From Aquarana catesbeiana (lineage: Eukaryota; Chordata; Amphibia; Anura; Ranidae), in contig NC_133327.1 of NCBI RefSeq assembly GCF_042186555.1, forward strand, positions 328,092,300 to 328,156,299: a DNA stretch of 64,000 nucleotides. Reading direction: 5' to 3'. This document shows, piece after piece, positions 31,968 through 43,329 of this stretch. The notes beneath the pieces are model-generated. The model ran no database searches and was not told the DNA's origin. It saw only the letters and a program-made list of their open reading frames with translations. Positions within the stretch are counted from its first letter, which is position 1, and every line of letters starts with the position of its first letter. Made by a program: the position numbers and the translations under genes.

Positions 31968-32960
31968 GTGCGTCCTGCTCACAGTGTTCAGCTAGATCCG
32001 TTCCTGCTATTTACATTTAGTGCAGTGCGTCCTGCTCACAGTGTTCAGCTAGATCCGTTCCTGTTATCTTCTAGACTATTTACATTTAGTGCAGTGCGTC
32101 CTGCTCACAGTGTTCAGCTAGATCCGTTCCTGCAATTTACATTTAGTGCAGTGCGTCCTGCTCACAGTGTTCAGCTAGATCCGTTCCTGCTATTTACATT
32201 TAGTGCAGTGCGTCCTGCTCACAGTGTTCAGCTAGATCCGTTCCTGCTATTTACATTTAGTGCAGTGCGTCCTGCTCACAGTGTTCAGCTAGATCCGTTC
32301 CTGTTATCTTCTAGACTATTTACATTTAGTGCAGTGCGTCCTGCTCACAGTGTTCAGCTAGATCCGTTCCTGTTAAATTCCTACTGACAGGCAGGCTTGT
32401 CTGGTTACAGTATATAAAGCTACCTGAAGAAAATTACAGGTGTTCTATTTGATCCTATTAGTACCACGGTCAGGCAGCTAGACTATTTACATTTAGTACA
32501 GTGCGTCCTGCTCACAGTGTTCAGCTAGATCCGTTCCTGTTATCTTCCTACTGACAGGCAGGCTTGTCTGGTTACAGTATATAAAGCTACCTGAAGAAAA
32601 TTACAGGTGTTCTATTTGATCCTATTAGTACCACGGTCAGGCAGCTAGACTATTTACATTTAGTACAGTGCGTCCTGCTCACAGTGTACAGCTAGATCCG
32701 TTCCTGTTATCTTCCTACTGACAGGCAGGCTTGTCTGGTTACAGTATATAAAGCTACCTGAAGAAAATTACAGGTGTTCTATTTGATCCTATTAGTACCA
32801 CGGTCAGGCAGCTAGACTATTTACATTTAGTACAGTGCGTCCTGCTCACAGTGTTCAGCTAGATCCGTTCCTGTTATCTTCCTACTGACAGGCAGGCTTG
32901 TCTGGTTACAGTATATAAAGCTACTTGAAGAAAATTACAGGTGTTCTATCCCAGCTTAGT
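31968..32960 (+). repeat. 57-bp and 167-bp tandem arrays
   Basis: The first part (31968-32375) is made of 57- and 69-bp units centred on cagtgcgtcctgctcacag and agctagatccgttcctg. The second part has 167-bp units (starting ctactgacaggcagg at 32381, 32548, 32715 and 32882) that include the same 57-bp motif plus ggttacagtatataaagcta. Each 167-bp unit therefore carries a TATA-like word. The 139-codon frame at 31968 exists only because 57 is a multiple of three. Confidence 0.9.
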
Positions 32961-33822
32961 GCAGCTACAGGCCATTAGTATGTCTGGAAGGCCAAGAAGG
33001 AGAGGGACAAAAAAGTGAGGTGAAATCTTCTGAAGAGGAGGAAAGACAGCAAAACAAATGTCACAGGGGTGATAACCCTTCCCTATGTTTTCCAAAAAGC
33101 TTAGAAAAGATTTTTTGGCTGGAGCTAAACACGTTAAAAATGTTCAAAATTACAAACAGATTCTACTTAACAACAAACCTACAGTCCCTGTCTTGTTTGC
33201 ACCGCCTGTATACTGCTGTTCAGAGTATATAGGGCCTGGTGGCCCCACACCTTTCCTTATTTTAATTTGGGTGCGGGGTTCCCCTTAATATCCATACAAG
33301 ACCCAAAGGGCCTGGTAATGGACTGGGGGGTACCCATGCCGTTTGTCTCACTGATTTTCATCCATATTGCCATGACCCGACATGACATTAAACCCGCAAG
33401 CAGTTTTAAATGAGATTTTTTCCTTTAAAAATGACATTTGGTGCAGGGACTGTTCTAAACATGGGAAACACGCGTCACTTTACAGGCATACTATAGACAC
33501 CCCCCAGGTACGATATTTAAAGGAATATTTCACTTTTTTTTTTTTACCTTAAGCATCATTAAAATCACTGCTCCCGAAAAAACGGCCGTTTTTAAAAGTT
33601 TTTTTTGCATTGATACATGTCCCCTGGGGTAGGACCCGGGTCCCCAAACCCTTTTTAGGACAATACCATGCAAATTAGCCTTTAAAATGAGCACTTTTGA
33701 TTTCGAACGTTCGAGTCCCATAGACGTCAATGGGGTTCTAACGTTCGTGCGAACTTTCGGTCCGTTCGCGGGTTCTGGTGCGAACCGAACCGGGGGGTGT
33801 TCGGCTCATCCCTAATAAACAG

Positions 33823-34215
33823 TAAAAAAGTGAGGTCTAAGCACATTGGCCCCATAAAGGGGCATGAGGGGAACTTGACTACAGATGACAAAGAGAAGGC
33901 AACTTTACTAAATGCTTTCTTCTCCTCAGCTTTTACACAGGAAAAGGAGGGGTATAACAACAATGACTGTATTGTTAGTAACACGTCACAAAATGTAACT
34001 TTGTGGCTTACAGAAGACGTTGTCCAGAAAAGACTAAAAAAACTTAACACAAACAATTCACTAGGACCTGACAGCTTGCACCCGAGAGTCCTCAAGGAAC
34101 TCAGTCAGGTTATAGCCAGACCACTATTCCTAATCTTTATGGACAGCATACTGACAGAAATGGTACCAACTGATTGGTGAAAAGCCCACGTGGTACCAAT
34201 ATTCAAAAAAGGGCA
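33823..34215 (+). pseudogene. CR1-like LINE reverse transcriptase, N-terminal RT region
   Basis: The frame reads VRSKHIGPIKGHEGN, then KATLLNAFFSSAFT, LGPDSLHPRVLKELSQVI and FMDSILTEMVPTDW. These correspond to the stretch leading into and including the first RT motifs of CR1-type elements (PDGIHPRVLKEL, VPxDWK). It continues the ORF at 31190-31413 across the hAT insert. A TGA replaces the residue after DW, and the copy ends near 34215 at the next element. Confidence 0.82.
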
Positions 34216-34517
34216 GAGATTTGACATGTGCATGACGAAAAAATTTGTTTTGTTTCGTTTTGATTCGTTAATCTAGTTATTTAGTTTAGTTCAATTCGGC
34301 TGATTCGTTCAATTCGTATTCGGAATTGGTATTCGGAATTTTCCAATTTACCGATTTTCTCGTTTTGAAACGTTCAAATCGATAAATTTTAGAATCGGTC
34401 GAAACTAAAATGTTATATTGTTTTCAATTTGAATGCAGCAAAGTGAACAAACAAAAGAAAAATCTTCATCAAATGATTACAATGACTCTTTAAATCACCT
34501 TTGGCTTAACAACGAGC

Positions 34518-35081
34518 GTGGGGACGAGCGAGCGCCCCCCCTGAACCTTGCCAGGCCGCATGCCCTCAACATGGGGGTGTGTGCGGAGGGTGCCCCCCAC
34601 GCCCCTCCACCACAAAGCACCTTGTCCCCATGTTGATGAGGACAAGGGCCTCTTCCCGACAACTCTGGCCGTTGGTTGTCGGGGTCTGCGGGCGGGGGGC
34701 TTATCGGAATCTGGGAGCCCCCTATAATAAGAGGGCCCCAGATCCCGGCCCCCACCCTATGTGAATGATTATGGGGTACATGGTACCCCTACCCATTTAC
34801 CTATGGAAAAAATGTCAATAATAAAACACACTACACAGGTTTTTAAAGTAATTTATTAGACAGCTCCGGGGGGGTCTTCTTCCGGCTTCAGGGGTCTTCT
34901 TCCGACTTTGGGGGTCCCTCCGGTTCCTCTTCTCCCGGCGTCCGGTTGGTTCTTCTCCGGACAAGGTGCTTTGTGGTGGGGGGGCCCCGCAGGGCGCCCC
35001 CTCTCCCAAAGCACACCCCCCCATGTTGAGGGCATGCGGCCTGGCACAGTTCAGGAGGGGGGGCGCTCGCTCGTCCCCACC
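34518..35081. repeat. GC-rich inverted repeat, about 120-bp arms
   Basis: The left arm 34518-34636 (gtggggacgagcgagcgccc onward) pairs with the right arm 34960-35081. Arms share the complementary words catgccctcaacatggggg and ccaccacaaagcacc. A related, decayed copy is at 54150-54290. Confidence 0.78.
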
Positions 35082-35356
35082 CTCTTTCCTAACTGACCGG
35101 GCTGCGTGCTCAGATCGGCGTCCGGTATGGATTCTAGGGGCGACCCCACGCTGTTTTTTTGGCGTAGGGGGTTCCCTTTAAAATCCATACCAGACCTAAG
35201 GGCCTGGTATGCCCCGCACTCGCCTCAATAGGAAAATTTGTTTTTCCTATTGCAGCGAGCGCGAGATACAATACCCTGCCCTTGCGTCGTATCTGGTCGG
35301 TCGGACCAGCATACAGACGAACGGGCTTTCCGTCGGACCAGCATACAGACGAACGT

Positions 35357-35801
35357 AGATGGAATAGTTAGTAGCAGCGCTAAACCTAAATATACTATTA
35401 GTGACAGTGACACCACTGCTTCAAAAGTGAACAATATTAATACATAAAATGTAGGAATTATAAAGAATATGAGTCCATCTATATATGACAGGTGGAGGAT
35501 TTATTCAATCAATTGAAGTTTATCTACATTTGGCTAGCGATTTTGAGCACTACCTGTCATATATAGATGGACTCATATTCTTTATAATTCCTACATTTTA
35601 TGTATCAATAGATTTATTTAATCAATTGAAGTTTTTTCACATTTGGCTAGCGATTTTGAGCACTACCTGTCATATATAGATGGACTCATATTCTTTATAA
35701 TTCCTACATTTTATGTATTAATATTGTTCACTTTTGAAGCATTGGTGTCACTGTCACTAATAGTATATTTAGGTTTAGCGCTGCTTCTAACTATTCCATC
35801 T
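35357..35801. repeat. Palindrome with an extra internal copy
   Basis: The left arm 35357-35490 pairs with the right arm 35670-35801 (agcgctaaacctaaatat and complement). A third copy of the segment tatatagatggactcatattc... sits at 35553-35608. The block ctacatttggctagcgattttg is repeated directly at about 35524 and 35636. Confidence 0.8.
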
Positions 35802-36300
35802 ATTTTTGTGTGTATCCCACTTCTAGCAGCTGCATTTCTTAGCTTTTTTTTACCTGCATATTTTTTCACTTAAGAATATCCTAAAAATATTTTTTTCCTA
35901 AAAAAAATATTTTTTTCACTTATTTTGTCTATAGCGCGGTATTTTCTATATAATTATGCAGACGAATGGGCTTTCTGTCAGGAACTGAGTCCGACTGAAA
36001 GATTTAAAACATGTTTCAAATCTAGGGAATTTTGGGAAAAAAAAGTCAGCCGAAGCCTACACACGATCGGATTGTCCGACGGACTCTGGTCCACCAGACC
36101 AAGCATGCCGGAAAGTCCGCTTGTGTGTACGCGGCAACAGTCTTTGATTTCAGCAATATGTGTACAGTTAGCATTCAACTGGAGTTCAATGTAAAATTTG
36201 ATTTGAATTTCAGTCTGAATTTCCAAAATTCGGACGAATTTCATTACGTTATTCTGAGCATTTGGTAAAATTCGTAATTCGGGTATTCAGATATATCCAC

Positions 36301-36740
36301 GCACCATATTGCCAGGGGACTCTGGGAGGACTTGGTTCAGTGTAATATGTCGATCAACTCCTCCCCTCCACTGTGCCAGCTGACGGCCATCACGATTATT
36401 ATCGTCATTGGCCATTAGCCTCTCCACAATCGCTCATATGCCGGCTCCTAGGGCCTCTCCGGCAGATGTTGAAGGAGCACAAGGCACATGTGCAGCACAC
36501 TCTTTTTCTGAGGTAGGTTCACTTTTACTACCCTATCTATAGCAGACTACAATTACATCAACTGATCCATATGCTTGTCCTGTATTTATGTGTTGTACAT
36601 TGCTCTTTATGTAAGTATCCAATCAGCTCTGAATTCATTTTAAATCATTACATGAAACTAACAGTTTTGATCACATGATGTGTTACAATATGACTATTAG
36701 CAACTGTATCTATATTTCAGAAAGACAATCGCCCAGAATC
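36301..36740. other. No recognised features
   Basis: A mixed-composition stretch with no terminal repeats, frames or motifs that I can name. Confidence 0.4.
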
Positions 36741-36800
36741 TAAACTCCCCCGAAGAAGGAATATACAGTAGCAATTCCTAAACATGTTGAGTGATCCAAG
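36741..36800 (+). ncRNA. Hammerhead relic with preserved stem II
   Basis: CCGAAGA (for CUGAAGA) is followed by a paired stem GGAAU/AUUCC, then UAAAC (for GAAAC), two bases and GUU. Two core changes make it inactive, but the layout matches the intact copies. About 250 bp of AT-rich sequence follows, like the tail of the copy at 23690-23870. Confidence 0.5.
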
Positions 36801-37189
36801 AAACCTATATGGACTGACCACAGTATGACTCTGGCAGCATATGGGGATACTTGTATCCATTGGGTTTGTTTTTTTAATTTTTTGTAATCTCCAACTTTGT
36901 ACATTCACCTTCTAAATTTATGTGCATGCTTTGTTTTTATCATTGAAGGGCTATGTTGGCCTGTTCGTTTACGCTTTGTATTAATTAAAGTGGCGTCACT
37001 GCCTTTTAAATATAGCTTACTGTTTATTACATTTTTCTGCCTTTAAAGTCCAAGGGGATTTACTTGGTGCATTCTCATGCACATCTTTCCATCCATATTG
37101 ATGATGTTTGCAGTCCAATACACCCTTCCCTAAACACATTTTTCTGTAGGTATGGACCATAGGGTTTGTTCTTGGGGCATGTCCAAAGA

Positions 37190-38210
37190 GTAGTGTTTAA
37201 AAAAGTGTACTCAGAATGGTCTAGAGTGGTACGTGGGGTACCCCAAGTCTCTGTCCTGGGACCAATTTGGTTTTATTTATTTAAAAATGATATAGAAGAT
37301 TGGATAAAGAGCTCAATCTCAGTGTTTGCCAACGACACAAAATGAGTAGGGCAATAACATCACAGCAGGATATATAAAGCTTACAGAAGGACCTCAATAA
37401 ATGAATGGAGTGGGCAATTAGATGACAAATAAGGTTTAACATTGGAAAATGTAAAGTAAGGCACTTGGAGGTTAAATATAAAAGTTACTTACTAGGGGGA
37501 GAAGCTCTGGGGGATTCTAGGATAGAGAAGTATCTGGGCATCCTAGTAGATGACAGACTGAGCAATAGCATACAGTGTCAAGCAAAGCCAGCAGAATATT
37601 AGCATGCATTAAAAAGGGATTTACTCCAGAGATAAAACGATAATTCTACGACTTTATAAAACTCTGGTTATGCCACATCTGAAGTATTCCCTCCAGTTCT
37701 GGTCACCAATCCTCAGAAGAGATGCTGTGGAAGTGGAGCGAGTTCAAAGAAGGGCAACAAAATTAATAATGGGGCTGGAGGACCTCAAATACGAGGAATG
37801 ACTACACGTGCTAATTTTGTTCTCCTTGGAGAACAGGCACTTGAGAGGAGATATAATAGCGATATATAAATATCTCAATGGTAATCCCAGTGTAGGTAGG
37901 AAACTATTCAGTCTCAGGGAGTGTAAGAGGACACTGGGACACACAATGAGATTGAAAGAGAAGCAGTTTAACCTTAAGCTGCATAGAGGGGTTTTCACTG
38001 TCAGTCAGCGGTAAGGATGTGGAACTCTCTTCCACAATCAGTGCTGTCAACAGGAAGCATTGACAGTTTTAAAAGACTCTTGGATGTGCATCTTAGCAAA
38101 CACAATATACAGGGATATGGGAAATGATTATCTACACAAACACACACACACACAGGTTGGACTGGATGGACTATTGTCTTTATTCAACCTCACCAACTAT
38201 GTTACTATGT
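37190..38210 (+). pseudogene. CR1-like LINE, RT C-terminal half and 3' end
   Basis: The frames show VRGVPQVSVLGPIWFYLF (RT motif VPQGSVLGPxLF) and SVFANDTK, where the active-site FADD/YADD is changed to FAND. Next come VQRRATKLIMGLEDLKYEE, LFSLENRHLRGDIIAIYKY and the 3' end ggttggactggatggactat...aactatgttactatgta. Several frameshifts are present. The active-site aspartate loss and the truncated 5' end show it is dead. The same 3' end occurs at 5846-6236. Confidence 0.82.
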
Positions 38211-38213
38211 ATG

Positions 38214-38646
38214 TAAAGCCTCATACACATGGTACGAATGTCTGTTGACAGACTGTTGTCCTAAAATCTTACCGTTAGTACGCTCCTTTTTACAATTGTT
38301 GTCCAATTTTCGGCCAACAAATGTTGGATGGCAGGCTAGTAAATTTTCGGCAGACGACGGCTTGACGTCTGATTTTCGTATGGTCAGTACACAAAATATG
38401 TCACACAAAAGTCGAAAGTACAAACACACATGCTCGGAATCAATGCTCACCAAACACAAAATTAGCAGAAGGGGCCCAAAGGGTGGCATTCAAGAGCTGA
38501 AATTCCTCATAGCACGTCACTACGTTCGTGTTTGTGGCACAACAATTGTGTACCGTTAGTATGCAAGACAAGATCCCGGCACACGCCCTTTTGACAAAAA
38601 TCAGACGCTCGGTTGGCCAACAATCGTACCGTGTGTACGAGGCTTA
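38214..38646. mobile_element. PIF/Harbinger-type MITE with TAA target
   Basis: Ends are taa-agcctcatacacatggtacga on the left and tcgtaccgtgtgtacgaggct-taa on the right, so TAA (fitting the TWA target of PIF/Harbinger) lies at both edges. The inverted termini are about 20 bp with a few mismatches. No coding capacity. It sits immediately after the CR1-like 3' end. Confidence 0.75.
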
Positions 38647-41600
38647 ACACAGTTTATTTCTGTCTACTCAGAACACAGCTCTGTATCTTACATTCGCTCC
38701 TGTGTGCTGTGGGAAGGGGGGGTGCCTTTCCTCCAATCAGATCTCACACACTGTAACTGCAGCTTTCCACCCCCTCCTCTGTGATACTAACAGATGGAGA
38801 GCGATTTTAACATGATTCTGCCCTTTTGAAGGGGTGTAAGGTAGAGAAGACTGCAGTTAAACAAGTAAAACTTATGTAGGAGGATTTGTTTCATCTTTGT
38901 GCAACATCTGAGGCCAGTCATTTCACTGGGCATATAAGAGGATTTATAACCACTTTAAGTGCATGCCCATAAGCACAAAGCTTAGCAAACTGGATAATCA
39001 TCTTGTGTCAACAGCTGGTATTACTTTACCTTTTCGTTCAATGTAGTTTGTACAAATTCGACAGGGAGATCTAAAAACAACACTTGTATATTCACTTTTT
39101 AATCTAGTAATCAATTGGTAAATCACCATTTTGTTTATCTCCATTTTTTGGTTCCGGTTAAGTTTGTGAACATTTCTCTTTTGTTTAATTTTTGTAAAAA
39201 TGTTGACAATTTGAAATGAACCTAGATGTTTTGAGTCAGGGTAAAAACGTTTATCACTGCATAGACATTTAACTCACATATCTTTTACATGTACAATATG
39301 AGATGCCTGGGCCCTACACCAAAATTACACCTGTAATTGTACAAGCTGAACTGACATCATTTCAGCATGTAAAATTACACATTATTTTTTTTAATGTATA
39401 TAAATATATATATATATATAGCAAAGTGAACCGACTGTTTGTCTTTAGTCAATCACCCCCATAATATACCACTCCCCTTTCACTTTGTACACCTGAGGAA
39501 GCAAAGTGATATACCGGGTACTTCCAAATGACAACACTTATGTTTTGACAATCTGTAGGGAGAGCGTCCACAGCTGTGTTTGCTTCAAGTTGCAACTTGG
39601 AGCTACACAGTTCTTCTGCTGGTTCTTTAGTTTCATGAGGTTGGGGTGAAGATGGGTATGAGCACTTTCCTGGAAATAGTATTTAAAGCGTTTGTTACCC
39701 CAACATTTCATTATCCTAGTATGTGCCTGCTGTACCATGTACTTGTATGAGAAAGTATCCTGTTCTCTTTGTATTGCTTCTTTTGTGTGAAATTCCTGCT
39801 GTTCCTTCCAGTCCCTCTGCTTTCCTATTAAAAACTGACCACACTAAGCAGGACAGCACACAGTGATTAGTTTTTTAGCTATGCTGGGAACACAGTGTAC
39901 TCTCCTCCAATGATCACACTTGTCTTGACACGCCCCCGCTGCACAGCCATTCCCTAGGAAGCTCAGTTTGCTGCTGCTTCTCCTCCCCCCAGCTCTTATG
40001 CAGCTGAGAACAGAGGGAATGTGATCAATTATAATAAAAGTAAAAAAGGTATTTATAATTTTTTTTATATCTATACAAAAATGTTTTTCCTTTTATTTCT
40101 ATTTTAAACGGAATGAGTTGTTTTACAAGGTGATCGTTTACAATTACTTTAAGTGAACCTGTTTCTTTGCCCTAAATGGGCAAATCACAAGTTCCTTTTA
40201 AGCACTGAATACGTATGCCGTGTTCCCCGGTATGTATTTTAGCATTTAATTTGTATCTTTGGCTGTATTATACCATTGAAATTGAAGATTGATCTCTGCT
40301 CACCAAAACTGTTAGCTTATATGAATTAGGTGAAGTTTTGGCAATGTAGGCATGCTTTCTGATATCACATAAAATAGCTTTTTAACAGATTTGTGTTTTA
40401 TTCTCTGCCCAGTTACTATTACAGTATGTATCCATCTGTAAGTGAATGTTAGCCTTCATGTTTTTTGAGTCATGCAAAGAAATCTCCCATTGGCAATTCA
40501 TTTGGGATGCAAAGACTGAACATAGAGGCCTGCACTTAGCAGTGAATTTGAATATTTTTATTCCCCCAAGGGTACGTTGTACTATATACTTTTCAGTGAT
40601 GCATGACTCAGGCATAGCTTTACTTTTATGGGGGGAACTTTGATCTATTGACTGCCTTGAAATCAAGTAATAACACATACAATGAAGTCTTTGGCACAAA
40701 ACCACAGATCGGTATTTAGCAACTTGTTTGCAGTTGTTCTCAGATAGTAAATAAGCTGTACCTCTCTGATCTATAAACAGTATTATACAAAATAAAAATA
40801 AAAAAATGTTTAATCAACTTACTTTTGTATTCATGGTTAGTATGAAAAACTACCATGAAAATTTTCTAAGCTGTTATTTAGGGATAACAACCTTTAGACA
40901 TTATGTAAAATTTTATGAGTAACAGTGTCAATTTGAAAATGATTAGGCATGGCTACAAAAAGTCAAAGACCACATTCAGGGAGGACTGCATGAATGCATA
41001 TTTCTTAAAAGTGTTAATGTGCTAATCTGCTGGTTGCTTGATCTAGGCAAAATGCCATCATATTCCACATAAGCAAAATACCATGGTTCTTGGAGATTTT
41101 ATATAAATATCACCCACTGTGTTTTAACATTTCACATTAAATGTCTCTATTAAAGCCAACAAGCTGAAACTGCAGTTACTATTTGGTGAAGGAATCTCAG
41201 TGTATTACTCCAACCTCAGATGACATTAGTTTCATTTATTTTATTAATATTAAACACATTTAGTCATGCAGTTACCTAGATTGGTAAACAGAGTTCCAGA
41301 TGATCCTCTGTACACTATTTAATCCAAAAAATATTGCAGCTAAAGTATGGCATTTTTACCAGTAATAGAAACAATTACAACTAATCCTGAGTTACATGGT
41401 TTCAAGAAACAGAGTAAAACAATAACAGATTACATTGCAGTTTTAGAGCAGAGATTTTGGTATGCCTTGTTGCTATAAAGCTCATGTAAAACTCTCCTTA
41501 GACAATAATATGATCATTGGTCTTTGGCTTTATACATCTTTGTTTTAAACATAACATTGCAGGTATGTAAAACATGTAGAGTGTGATTTACAAAAAGGAG

Positions 41601-42180
41601 ACAAGTACTGCTTTACTTCTTTTTTGTTGAGGTAAAGGGTTTATTTTTTCATAGCAGGTATATGACACTACTGACCAATGCAAAAGGCTATTGAACCCCA
41701 GATGTTAAGGGACTATTATCATGCAACAGTCCAACAGTGGTGTAGGAGTATTGTTAAGGGTGCAACATACACTGCTGGCTACCAGTGGTTAAAAGACCTA
41801 CTGTATTATTAAGGATGCAACCACGAGCCAATGGCAAGCAAAGGCATTGTTAGCCTCAAATAGTGGTCTCTAGGGGACCCTGCTAAGTTGCTTTTTAAAT
41901 AAATTATTAGTATTTATTATCCTATATTCTACCATAAACTCTAAATATAAATTAAGGAGTGTTTTGCCACAGAATATGTGGTTTCAACTAAAATAGTGCA
42001 AATGCAGACATATTGGCATAGTGAGGGTTGAAGAGCAGAGTCTGTTATGGGTGCATAGGGTTTATATTGCAGTTTTTGGTTTGTGCCTCTACAAATGGGT
42101 AAAAGCAATGGTGGATGCAGTTGGCTTTAACTAATGAAGCATGAGTGTGGCTGAGTGTGGGTCTTTCTGCAGTGATTAAA
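38647..42180. other. Mostly unrecognised sequence with MITE-like scraps
   Basis: A stretch near 38650-38960 ends ataaccactttaag, and 39690-40155 runs from tttaaagcgtttg to acaattactttaa; both look like decayed short inverted-repeat elements. A TA-rich microsatellite lies at 39396-39420. The rest (40160-42180) is AT-rich with no motif and looks like host intergenic or intronic DNA. Confidence 0.4.
39488..39525 (+). ncRNA. Possible hammerhead relic, weak
   Basis: CUGAGGA (39493-39499) is followed by AGCAAAGUGAUAUACCGGGU, which could be a decayed stem II and GAAAC region. No paired stem II or GAAAC is visible. I list it because the leading sequence resembles the intact copies. Confidence 0.2.
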
Positions 42181-42354
42181 AAATGTTCGAGTGGCAGAAA
42201 CTTATAGGGGGTAGCGACGCTTCAAATATTTATAATAGGATTTGGAAAAAAAGACGCACTTTAAAAAAATGGTTTGCTGGATGTGTTTGCATGGATTTGC
42301 TTCTACACTCCAAAGACCTTGCTGGTAAGTTAATTGGCATATGTACACGAACTA

Positions 42355-42445
42355 GGAACCTTAGATTGTAAGCACCTCGAGGGAAGGGACCGATGCCAAG
42401 GAATATAAGGCACTGCGTAAGATTTTCGGCACTGCAAAAAAAAGG
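42355..42445 (+). repeat. SINE-like tail fragment
   Basis: The words ccttagattgtaagcacctcg, gggaagggaccgatg and aaggcactgcgtaaga resemble the conserved tail found in vertebrate SINE/LINE-related repeats. No promoter boxes are visible. The identification is tentative. Confidence 0.35.
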
Positions 42446-42936
42446 CATCTTTTTGCTAACACAGCGAAAATCTCTATTTGTATGACTCTTTAATTTACAT
42501 TTTCCTAATTTAAAAAATTTCATTGGGAAAACATAGTATAATTATTTAGAATAACTAACAATAAATTGTTTGCTTGAATTAATCTTTTCAAGTATTAGTT
42601 TTTGATCTAAAACAGAAATGTATGTTTTGGTACTACTATTTGGTTTTATATTGTAGTTTAAAAAGCTGAATGCAAAATGCAGCCTTACATTTTTTGCACT
42701 GCAAGGTGATTGATTTAGCCAGTCTCTGGGTGGAGCCCAAACCCGATTTAAGCCAGTCAAGCATGCAGTCTCATGCTTGTGATATAGTGTTTAACATGTG
42801 CTTCAAACTCCCTGTTTATTTGCCATGTTCCTGTGCCTGCTAGTTTGCATTCCCTTGCTGACAACCACTGAATGATCAAAAATATCGACTATGCTCAGAA
42901 CTCAACCTGCCCTGAACCTGAACTATCACTGACCAC

Positions 42937-43125
42937 TCTGCCAACCGCAAGTATGAGTAAGCACTTAGTGTAAGTGTGAAACGCATCAGATGTTTTCCTG
43001 TACCACCCTGCCGTGGTGTCTTGTGCACTTTATGATCCTGATTTACAATTAAAGCCATATGAAATTTCTTCCGGAGTGTGGCTGTCCAGACTTCTTCATC
43101 CATTTCTATCTGCCAACCGCAAGTA
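42937..43125 (+). mobile_element. 155-bp hammerhead mini-retroelement with 17-bp target duplication
   Basis: The 17-bp motif tctgccaaccgcaagta occurs at 42937-42953 and 43109-43125. The 155 bp between begin at once with a decayed hammerhead and continue through ttttcctgtaccaccctgcc and aattaaagccatatgaaa. There is no poly(A), no internal RNA polymerase III box that I can see, and no inverted end. The perfect duplication shows it moved as a unit. The 5' end lies within the ribozyme core, suggesting truncation during reverse transcription. It is inferred to have been moved by a Penelope-like machinery. Confidence 0.78.
42954..42990 (+). ncRNA. Hammerhead relic at the 5' end of the mini-element
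   Basis: UGAGUA stands for the CUGANGA core. Stem II CACUU (42962-42966) pairs perfectly with AAGUG (42972-42976), and a G-U pair extends it. GAAAC (42978-42982) is intact, followed by GC and AUC instead of GUC. The change GCGTC to GCATC looks like CpG decay. Confidence 0.6.
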
Positions 43126-43329
43126 CCTGTTCATTGTGCACAGTTCGCACCTGCCCTGTCATGGTAGCAAGGCACTACAGCATTGTGTATAAGACCTGGG
43201 GGCAACTGAGATGGGAAAGGGGGCTGCTATAGGTGAAGAACGCAGAAGCTAACTATAGTGCCTGCCTGACCACCTGCCTTAGGGGTGAGTATCACATTAT
43301 CACAAGCCTTTAACAAGAAAAAAATTCTG

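Larger units (their letters stand above)
31422..33814 (+). mobile_element. hAT-type element with promoter and tandem array, 8-bp target duplication
   Basis: The inverted termini are tagggatgagc (31422-31432) and gctcatcccta (33804-33814), flanked by ataaacag at 31414-31421 and 33815-33822. The target lies inside a CR1-like LINE. From left to right it holds a CpG-rich start, a promoter-like region, tandem arrays (31968-32960), a tiny ORF start (MSGRPRRRGTKK, ATG at 32980, stopped after 12 codons) and a 3' part also found at 46920-47420 and 63520-64000. No transposase is recognisable. Confidence 0.82.
34216..36300. mobile_element. Composite of TTCG-rich hAT-like sequence and palindromes
   Basis: The left edge (tgacatgtgcatgacg near 34223) resembles the tagacatgtgca terminus at 9819. 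The TTCG/AATTCG-rich words at 34240-34400 and 36130-36300 resemble that element too. Between lie two separate palindromes and fragments of other families. I could not prove the right terminus, so the unit is tentative. Confidence 0.4.

Noticed and set aside
31968..32387. 139-codon frame with a 19-residue repeat
   Set aside because: It exists because the tandem unit is 57 bp; no start context, no relatives, and the array is part of a hAT-type element.
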